Positions 58,041 through 64,000 of a stretch of 64,000 nt of DNA are shown here, one piece after another. Both the position numbers and the translations under genes were made by a program. Below the pieces are notes generated by a model, which saw nothing but the letters and a program-made list of their open reading frames with translations, had not been told where the DNA came from and did not search any database. This DNA comes from Blattamonas nauphoetae (Eukaryota; Preaxostyla; Oxymonadida). Position 1 is the first letter of the stretch; each line of letters opens with the position of its first letter. The stretch lies in contig JARBJD010000257.1 of the NCBI GenBank assembly GCA_033064195.1, positions 1 through 64,000 on the forward strand, in the 5' to 3' direction.

Positions 58041-59476
58041 CCTCACCCCCTGTTCCTCGTCAAGACTCTTTAGAAGTCGTTAAAACTCCGCCGCTCTTTT
58101 TCGATTGGGATCTCAGTTTCACGTTGGACGATCCCGAAACAGAAGCTGAAGAAACCACAGAATCACGTGATGGTGTTTTAGAGATTGACGAAATCACTGA
58201 TTCGTATCAGCTACATCCAGAAACACCAGAGTCAACTCACCACCAACATCTTCCCTACCCAACCAACAAAAGAGTTTCGGTTGATTCCAGACTAATGTCA
58301 GCTCGCCAAAAACCAGATCTGGACATCAAAAGACGAAAATCAACAATGGACGACATAGCCCCGGTTATCCACTCCGCAAGGTCCAAAACCCGCACGGAAT
58401 CGCGTCGAATGGAAGAAGTGATCCGCCATCTTGTTCGAACACCAGATCAGACGCTATTTGGGCAATTAGATACTATTTTATCGTCGTGGGAAAGTTCACC
58501 AAAGCAAACCGAAAAAGACACCCATTCTCCCCACAGCCAACACATATCGTCAAGTCGCGACGACTCCACATCTAATTTTGGCTCAACAAGGAGTGTCCAT
58601 CATGACCCCCTAAATCCTTCCGCTCCAAACACCCCGATCATTCTCCCACTTTCAAAAGAATCTCCTCTCACTAACTCTCACACTCAGCTCATCGAAGGAC
58701 GTGACAATTCAGTCCTTTCAGCCACAAAACGAAACGGAATGCAAGCAAATAGCCCGTCTTCGACACGGCGACTTGGACTTTTCATGTCGGATAGTCCTCA
58801 ACTTAGATCCTCCCCAGAACCTTCTTTTTTATCACATTTACACGTATATGAACCTTTTTCAGTGTTTTCTCAGCACACGAACCTGTCTTTTCTCTCTACT
58901 CTCATCGGGAGCACTGCACGCATCGTGGAATGTTCTCTCGTCTCGATTCTTCATTGTAGTCAAAACAAAATCACCCGCACGCTTGTACCTGGACACAAAC
59001 GGCGACCGAGCAAAGTTTGGTCTCGGTCTCGTCATTCATCACCCGGAATGCCCCTCGTTCCAGACGGCCCGTCATCCGGTTCTTCCTCGCCTCTGAATGG
59101 ATCTATCCTCTCAGACATTCAACTTATGGTTCTCACTGCTCGCTGTGAGATTATATTCGTCGATCCGAACGAATGGCTCCGGTCTGTTGGTGTTTGGTGG
59201 AACTCGACCATGGAAGTGATAGACGCCCCTAATAAGCTCGCTCTTAGCGGTCCGACCTTCGATCTGACCTTAGGCGTTAATCCACAGACACCGCTGTTTT
59301 CCGGACGTGGTGCCCACGCCGAGCAGAAGACCAAAGTCCTTTCGCGTCGTGTATCGGCGGACACGTGGGCCAAGACGATCCGAAGCACAGTTGCGGATGT
59401 CGAAAGAGATCTTTCGGCTGTTTTGATGCAGTCTTTGTTTTCCAACCAACTTACCGCAGCGAGTTCGACGATTTAG
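58028..59476 (+). CDS. Unrecognised Ser/Thr/Pro-rich protein
   Basis: 482 residues from ATG 58,028; an upstream ATG at 57,995 lies inside the preceding gene. The N-terminal two thirds are polar and probably disordered (Ser, Thr, Pro, Glu), with basic stretches such as DIKRRKSTMDD. The last 130 residues look folded (MVLTARCEIIFVDPNEWL, VWWNSTMEVIDAPN). No signal peptide, membrane segment or known domain is seen. Between about 58,830 and 59,096 the composition changes, and a competing frame (58,701-59,096) looks at least as protein-like (ARLYLDTNGDRAKFGLGLV), so an undetected intron or frameshift is possible. Composition and codon use differ from the giant genes, which marks it as an ordinary unrelated gene. 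Confidence 0.55.
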   Translation: MHNLTSPPVPRQDSLEVVKTPPLFFDWDLSFTLDDPETEAEETTESRDGVLEIDEITDSYQLHPETPESTHHQHLPYPTNKRVSVDSRLMSARQKPDLDIKRRKSTMDDIAPVIHSARSKTRTESRRMEEVIRHLVRTPDQTLFGQLDTILSSWESSPKQTEKDTHSPHSQHISSSRDDSTSNFGSTRSVHHDPLNPSAPNTPIILPLSKESPLTNSHTQLIEGRDNSVLSATKRNGMQANSPSSTRRLGLFMSDSPQLRSSPEPSFLSHLHVYEPFSVFSQHTNLSFLSTLIGSTARIVECSLVSILHCSQNKITRTLVPGHKRRPSKVWSRSRHSSPGMPLVPDGPSSGSSSPLNGSILSDIQLMVLTARCEIIFVDPNEWLRSVGVWWNSTMEVIDAPNKLALSGPTFDLTLGVNPQTPLFSGRGAHAEQKTKVLSRRVSADTWAKTIRSTVADVERDLSAVLMQSLFSNQLTAASSTI

Positions 59477-59787
59477 GTGATCGTCTTCTAGGATAGATTT
59501 TTGGTTGTGTTCCATCAGTTTATTTCGTTTTCTTCGGAGTAAATGGTTATTTTCTCCATTTTTTTGTTTCGAAAACAACTATTTACAATCTTTCTACTCA
59601 TCTTCATGTTGATCAAACCATTCCTTGTTGCGGAAAACACAAAAATGTATTCAGAATTTGGATCAATTGACAGATCTACCTTTTACTGTCAATTCGATCC
59701 GAAAAATGGAATGAAATACTGTTGATAGTCGTTGTCTTGCAGGCGGGGATTCTATGGGCATGATCATCAAGTCGTTTCAGTTATTCC
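59477..59787. other. Intergenic region
   Basis: About 310 bp. A 60-codon frame at 59,543-59,725 (hydrophobic start, then polar) is probably chance, because its stop is followed by no conserved context. The region should hold the promoter of the following membrane protein. Confidence 0.4.
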
Positions 59788-61893
59788 ATGCTGTTTGCTA
59801 TATTATTCTCAACCCTGTATTCTCTGGTTGATATCTCCAATGTTATCCGTTCTGGCTCGAACTCGGATACTGAAGTTGTTCTGCTGCAAGACGACTATTT
59901 CTCTCGCAATTCGAAAATCATGGATCGATGGATCTCCTTGAGAACCCCATCATCATCAAGCATCAGGGGGATTTTGGGAGAAATGCGAACCCTGTTTGAT
60001 GTGATAAACTCCACATTATTTGTTGGAAAAGTGGACATTTGTGTTGATGGAGACTATCGCATCGCTGAAATGGAGAAGAACTCGTTCATCTCGATATCGA
60101 GCTGCACACTGGACATTGGGAGCGACATGTCGCCGTTTCTTTCAAATGGAGGAGATATTGTTCTTACATGGATTTCCTTGACAGGCCCGTCACTTCTTCC
60201 TGAAATGGTCCTCTCCCCGACTCGCTCCTGCCATCTGACGGTGTGTGGGTGCACTATGGACTCAGTGACAGTTGGGGCATCACCAATCTTTGGATGTTCG
60301 TCATACACAGCTTCAATCACATCGTCCAAATTCTCGAATGTCGACCATGTGATTCTGCCCTCCCTCTCTCATGGACCAGAAAACACAGAACCTGTTGACA
60401 TCCATCAATTCTGCATGGATTTCCCTGCCGCGAGACACCAGATGAACCTTGGCTCGTCGTCCTTCTGGAACGTGACCGATGACCTTTACGGGTCAATCAC
60501 AGATGCCCCGATTTCGGGAAAGCCGTTCAAATTGAGCCATCTTCATCTTCGCTACTCCTATACACGGCGAGATCTTGCTTTATCCAACTCAGATCACTCA
60601 GTCGAATACATCTGCCAAGTCACCCTCCCTGCGATCATGGAGGATTGCCACTTTGCGGACATTGGTTATGGAAAATCGAGCAGTTTTGCCCTCAATATCT
60701 ATATTGCGTCCCTCGTCGACGTCACCGTTCAATCGTGCACCTTCACCCGCTGCGGAAGTGGAAGTCTGGATGACATGGGTGTAGGAGCGTTCCGGATCTT
60801 CATTCCTTCTGTCGAGGACGATGACAACATTCCTCATGTTCTTGTCAAAGATTGCAGCGTTGTGGAATGTGGAGGTGGTATTTGCACCGTTCAAATCAAC
60901 TACGAAAAAGCCTCTCTCGAATTAAACAATCTTGTTTTCAAGGATTGCCTACCATGTTACCAGGAGCTCTATGTGATGGGTGGATCCGAGAATCAGAATG
61001 TGGATCGTGAAGTCGTCATCAAGAACTGTTTGTTCGAGAATTGCACCACTGAAAAAGCCCACGGGCAAATTGACACCCATATGATGGGCTGCTGTTTCGT
61101 CTATCATCCTGGACCTGTCACTGTTTGCGACAAGACGACATTTCGGAACTGCAAAGGACTCCGTTTTGGATCGATTTTCTCGTGTGACAGTCTGACGATG
61201 AAGCAAGTTTCTTTTGAAGGCTGTGAATCAACCAAGTCGAGTGGAGCAGGAGTCATCTGGACGAACAAGCTGTACATGGAAGACGTGCTCTTGTCGAACT
61301 GTCGAGCACCTACTCTCCCAAATGGATTATTAATCCAACTGTCGTTCAATTTCAAAGAATCTATTCCAAGGTTTGAAGTTAGGAACAGCGAGAAGAGCTA
61401 TGAAGTGAAGAATTGCTACATTGAGCACGATGACAGTGGAGATTTCGACCATCTGGACATTCTGTTTTCGATTGACGCGTCGGACTTGAAGGATGGCAGA
61501 CTGGATCCGTCGAAGATCACGAACCTGCACAGCAACACAGATAAGTTCATTGTTGGAGTGACGACATCAGGATATTCTGGTGAAGGAAACGAAGAGATTC
61601 CTGCATTCGAGGACGAATCAGCGACAGTCGCGAAGGAAGGACCAGATCCTCGTACCAAAGAAGAAACTGAAGAACCAGGAGACGATCCAGAAGGTCCGAA
61701 ATTGCCGATTTGGGCGCTGGTCGTAATAATTGTGGGCTCTGTGGTGATTGTCGCTGCTGTCGTCATCATCATCGTGGTTGTGGTTGTCGTTAACAAGAAA
61801 AAGGAGGCAAAGAAAGTAACGGATGATTCAGCTCCATCTGGAAATGAAGGGATGGGACACGAGATGGAGGCGCAGGACACCTCAAATGAATAA
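59788..61893 (+). CDS. Type I membrane beta-helix protein with short cytoplasmic tail
   Basis: 701 residues. The start MLFAILFSTLYSLVDIS fits a signal peptide. The body has irregular right-handed beta-helix turns recognisable by repeated NC/DC x F pairs (for example SCTFTRCGSGS, VKDCSVVECGGGIC, IKNCLFENCTTEK, FRNCKGLRFGS). A negatively charged stalk (EEETEEPGDDPEG type composition) precedes a membrane helix at about residues 640-670 made almost only of Val and Ile, with a stop-transfer NKKKEAKK and a 25-residue polar tail. There is no kinase-like domain, so it is a third architecture in the same beta-helix group. It is probably a surface adhesin or binding protein; this is inference. The frame is intact. 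Confidence 0.75.
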   Translation: MLFAILFSTLYSLVDISNVIRSGSNSDTEVVLLQDDYFSRNSKIMDRWISLRTPSSSSIRGILGEMRTLFDVINSTLFVGKVDICVDGDYRIAEMEKNSFISISSCTLDIGSDMSPFLSNGGDIVLTWISLTGPSLLPEMVLSPTRSCHLTVCGCTMDSVTVGASPIFGCSSYTASITSSKFSNVDHVILPSLSHGPENTEPVDIHQFCMDFPAARHQMNLGSSSFWNVTDDLYGSITDAPISGKPFKLSHLHLRYSYTRRDLALSNSDHSVEYICQVTLPAIMEDCHFADIGYGKSSSFALNIYIASLVDVTVQSCTFTRCGSGSLDDMGVGAFRIFIPSVEDDDNIPHVLVKDCSVVECGGGICTVQINYEKASLELNNLVFKDCLPCYQELYVMGGSENQNVDREVVIKNCLFENCTTEKAHGQIDTHMMGCCFVYHPGPVTVCDKTTFRNCKGLRFGSIFSCDSLTMKQVSFEGCESTKSSGAGVIWTNKLYMEDVLLSNCRAPTLPNGLLIQLSFNFKESIPRFEVRNSEKSYEVKNCYIEHDDSGDFDHLDILFSIDASDLKDGRLDPSKITNLHSNTDKFIVGVTTSGYSGEGNEEIPAFEDESATVAKEGPDPRTKEETEEPGDDPEGPKLPIWALVVIIVGSVVIVAAVVIIIVVVVVVNKKKEAKKVTDDSAPSGNEGMGHEMEAQDTSNE

Positions 61894-62120
61894 TCTGAAC
61901 CGCAATAATTCTCACCCCACCAAACTTGTAAGCTATCGACTCACCCACCCGCCTATTAAGCTGTGGACTGGCATTCAAACCCCTGCCCGTTCTTTTTTTT
62001 ACCACTTTCTTTAATCATTGGTATCAGTAGGGTGTGGTGTGTCGGAACAACCTAAAAGACACCCCTTCAACAGAGTTCTGTTATTTATTGCTTTTTTTGA
62101 AAGTCGAGTCGTAACTATGA
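61894..62120. other. Short intergenic region
   Basis: About 230 bp with a T-rich stretch (near 61,990 and 62,090) between two same-strand genes. Nothing more specific is seen. Confidence 0.4.
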
Positions 62121-63194
62121 ATGAAGGGTCTGATCTTCATGAAAACACGTACCGTCACAAATAAAACGACAATTGATTATTCTTATTCACCCCCAGTGGA
62201 TCAGGATGTTGTTCCACTTTTATTCCTGAAAATGGATCCAAGTTTCATCAATACAATCGAAGAATTCTCTCCTCTTTTCATCTCACTGATTTACTTCCTG
62301 AAAGAAGGAAAATATCTCGATAACCAAGCCATCAGACAGGCATGCACTCTTCTCGAGACGCTCACACATCGTACCCACCGATTGTTCACTGGGGTCAAGT
62401 TGCTTTGTGCGCTTGTTCCAAAACAAGACCATTCGTACGCTGGTTTTACGGAATCTCTCGTGTTACTCCTCACATATCCCGACGAAACTCTTTTTCAGGC
62501 CACTCTCTCATTTCTGCATACAGTTATATGTAGTAACACTGTTTCGACTCACTTCAAGTTTCAATCAACAGGATTCTTCGCACTCCTCCCAAAAGCCTTC
62601 TACACACGTGATCTGCATCTATCAACACAATCTGAACTGATGTTGATGCATATCGTCTCAGTGTTCCTGTACATATCACATCCAAACCTGATCAAAGCCA
62701 TCTGTCAAGAAGAGATTGTCTCGATCGACACAGTTCGGAGAACATTCATTGACAACTTTCTTCATCCAGTCAAGCCCTTTCTCGAATTTGTCTGCCGGAA
62801 TCGACGCCGAATCGAGAATTCTCAACGTGCCTGGTTTTTTTCGGACCTTCTCGCGAATTTGTACAGATACTCTCTGGAACTGGAACAGATGACACAATCT
62901 GCACTCCCTTTGTCTCTTCCACTGACATGTACCGACTGCCTCGCTTTCTTCGAGTCACACAACAGGAATATCGACCTTCTTCGGGGTGTGATGGTTGGAA
63001 GAGATCCAAATTTGAGAAAAAATCTCGATTATCAGAGGCGACGTAAACAGATTGTGGAAAAACTGTGCCAAGAAGGACTTTTGGACGAAGCGGAGCTTCA
63101 TTTTGATAAAACCGGGTTTGAATGCTACGAAGGCCGTGATGTCTACTTTGGAAGGCTCTTGATTCACACGTTGGGTGGGAATCTCTCGTATTGA
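62121..63194 (+). CDS. Armadillo-like helical repeat protein of an oxymonad-type family
   Basis: 357 residues, all helical in pattern, with no signal peptide or membrane segment. It starts near MDPSFINTIEEFSPLFISL (ATG 62,232 is an alternative start; the upstream part NKTTIDYSYSPPVDQD is also plausible). It shows repeated amphipathic helices such as ACTLLETLTHRTHRLFTGVK, and ends with IVEKLCQEGLLDEAELHFDK. From memory, proteins beginning MDPSFINTIEEFSPLF and ending with an EGLxDExELH motif are a large lineage-specific family in Blattamonas and relatives, often annotated only as armadillo-like or next to kinase domains; this was not checked. It is convergent with the edge gene, which appears related (LEREGLRDGLELT). 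The frame is intact. Confidence 0.7.
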   Translation: MKGLIFMKTRTVTNKTTIDYSYSPPVDQDVVPLLFLKMDPSFINTIEEFSPLFISLIYFLKEGKYLDNQAIRQACTLLETLTHRTHRLFTGVKLLCALVPKQDHSYAGFTESLVLLLTYPDETLFQATLSFLHTVICSNTVSTHFKFQSTGFFALLPKAFYTRDLHLSTQSELMLMHIVSVFLYISHPNLIKAICQEEIVSIDTVRRTFIDNFLHPVKPFLEFVCRNRRRIENSQRAWFFSDLLANLYRYSLELEQMTQSALPLSLPLTCTDCLAFFESHNRNIDLLRGVMVGRDPNLRKNLDYQRRRKQIVEKLCQEGLLDEAELHFDKTGFECYEGRDVYFGRLLIHTLGGNLSY

Positions 63195-63256
63195 AGATGA
63201 GCAGACTCTTTTGAAGACTCATGGAGTTCGTTTTCAATTGGTTTCATTTCACGAAA

Positions 63257-64000
63257 TTAGCGATTCGTTTTATTCTGATTATTCAGAGCGAGATTTGTGA
63301 TTTTTCCGCTTTTGCAGAACGTGAGCAGAATGAAGAGACAGTTGAGTGAATCGAGAAATGACATCAACGCCACAGTAGGTGGAACGAGTGGCCTCTTCCA
63401 AATGGGTTGTGTCCTCTCCCAGTCTTGTTGACTTCTGGGGAAGCTGTGTAAGTTCGAGTCCATCTCTGAGTCCTTCTCGTTCCAATCTCTGCATCAATAA
63501 TCCCCCTCTGCCAGCTGTTTCGGATGGGAATCCACGTCATGGCTGATAGAAGTCAAACTCTCTCATTGCGTTTGTTTGATTGGCTCGTCGGATTGTGGCG
63601 AGAAGAATTCCAATCACTGAAACGGCTTTCTCGTAGTCATCCAAGAATGATGAATTCGAGACAGCGAAGAAGATATGATCCAACAGCCCTTGCGTTACCA
63701 ACTCCATCCGAACATCATCAGAGGCGACACTGACGAATCGAAGGAAGAACTCGAAGGCAATCGACACGAATGATGGAATCGGTAGACTGAGAAGATGATG
63801 AGAACGAGAAGAGAGAACAAACAGAAGGTCTTCTGTGACAGTTTTCACGACGATGGGAATGAATGGGTAACAATGAGAATCTGTGAAAAGATGAAAAGAG
63901 CAGGGACAGACCTTCAGATGCCGAATGACGAACGGCAAAAGATAGAACGCGGACTTCATCGTTGAAAGATTGCCTTTCAGATGCCAACAGTCTGAAGAGG
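63257..64000 (-). pseudogene. Armadillo-like family member, partial at window edge, with an in-frame TGA
   Basis: The minus-strand frame is open from the window edge through KSAFYLLPFVIRHLKVC to REFDFYQP. It stops at TGA 63,537-63,539, then continues in the same frame as RGFPSETAGRGGLLMQRLER and GLRDGLELTQLP to TAA at 63,257-63,259. The part after the stop matches the C-terminal motif of the convergent neighbour (MQRLEREGLRDGLELT beside VEKLCQEGLLDEAELH), so the TGA is probably a nonsense change from a Trp codon, or a sequence error. The N-terminal part lies outside the window. Confidence 0.6.

Noticed and set aside
38684-63536. Genome-wide reassignment of TAA/TAG to glutamine
   Set aside because: The 3,156-codon and 2,425-codon frames have no internal TAA or TAG, genes here terminate with all three stop codons, and one internal stop is TGA.
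1-64000. CRISPR array or prokaryotic operon structure
   Set aside because: The repeats found are in-frame protein repeats or transposon ends; no short regularly spaced repeats with unique spacers are present, and gene structure is eukaryotic.

Overview
The window looks like nuclear DNA of a microbial eukaryote, most probably an oxymonad flagellate (Metamonada, Preaxostyla; Blattamonas-like). The reasons are very long intron-free reading frames, repeat-built surface proteins with a C-terminal kinase-like tail, an armadillo-like family at the right edge that I associate from memory with oxymonads, and a Polinton fossil at the left. The species call is inference and was not checked against any database.

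Layout. 1-98: last codons of a gene entering from the left. About 240-13,520: a decayed Polinton/Maverick-type element with packaging-ATPase, integrase, protein-primed DNA polymerase B, small repeat-domain and capsid-like regions. 13,521-16,238: non-coding, with a small perfect hairpin flanked by direct repeats. 16,239-25,709 (-): an intact giant type I membrane protein of 3,156 aa (signal peptide, beta-helix, long Ig-like array, beta-helix, membrane helix, pseudokinase). 26,180-33,379 (+): its head-to-head paralogue, broken and without membrane helix or kinase. 33,514-37,917: an island of five nested or adjacent non-autonomous DNA transposons, including a foldback element of about 2 kb. 38,684-49,735 (-): a second giant pseudokinase receptor gene, one continuous frame of 3,684 codons interrupted by three in-frame stop codons. 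50,763-58,040 (+): its head-to-head paralogue, again lacking membrane helix and kinase. 58,028-59,476 (+): unrecognised protein overlapping that gene's end. 59,788-61,893 (+): smaller beta-helix membrane protein with a short tail. 62,121-63,194 (+) and 63,257-64,000 (-): convergent members of an armadillo-like family, the second partial and with an internal stop.

How the parts fit. The four giant genes form two divergent pairs. In each pair the minus-strand member keeps the membrane helix and kinase-like tail, while the plus-strand member is a paralogue of the ectodomain only. The ectodomains are built from repeats that are still almost identical at DNA level (periods 1,239 and 1,248 bp) or from regularly spaced modules of about 265 residues marked by a CG...PC motif. 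Together with frame-preserving nonsense codons and truncated copies, this looks like a diversifying repertoire of surface receptors or adhesins with pseudogene partners. That functional reading is inference; repeat structure, motifs and breaks are read from the sequence.
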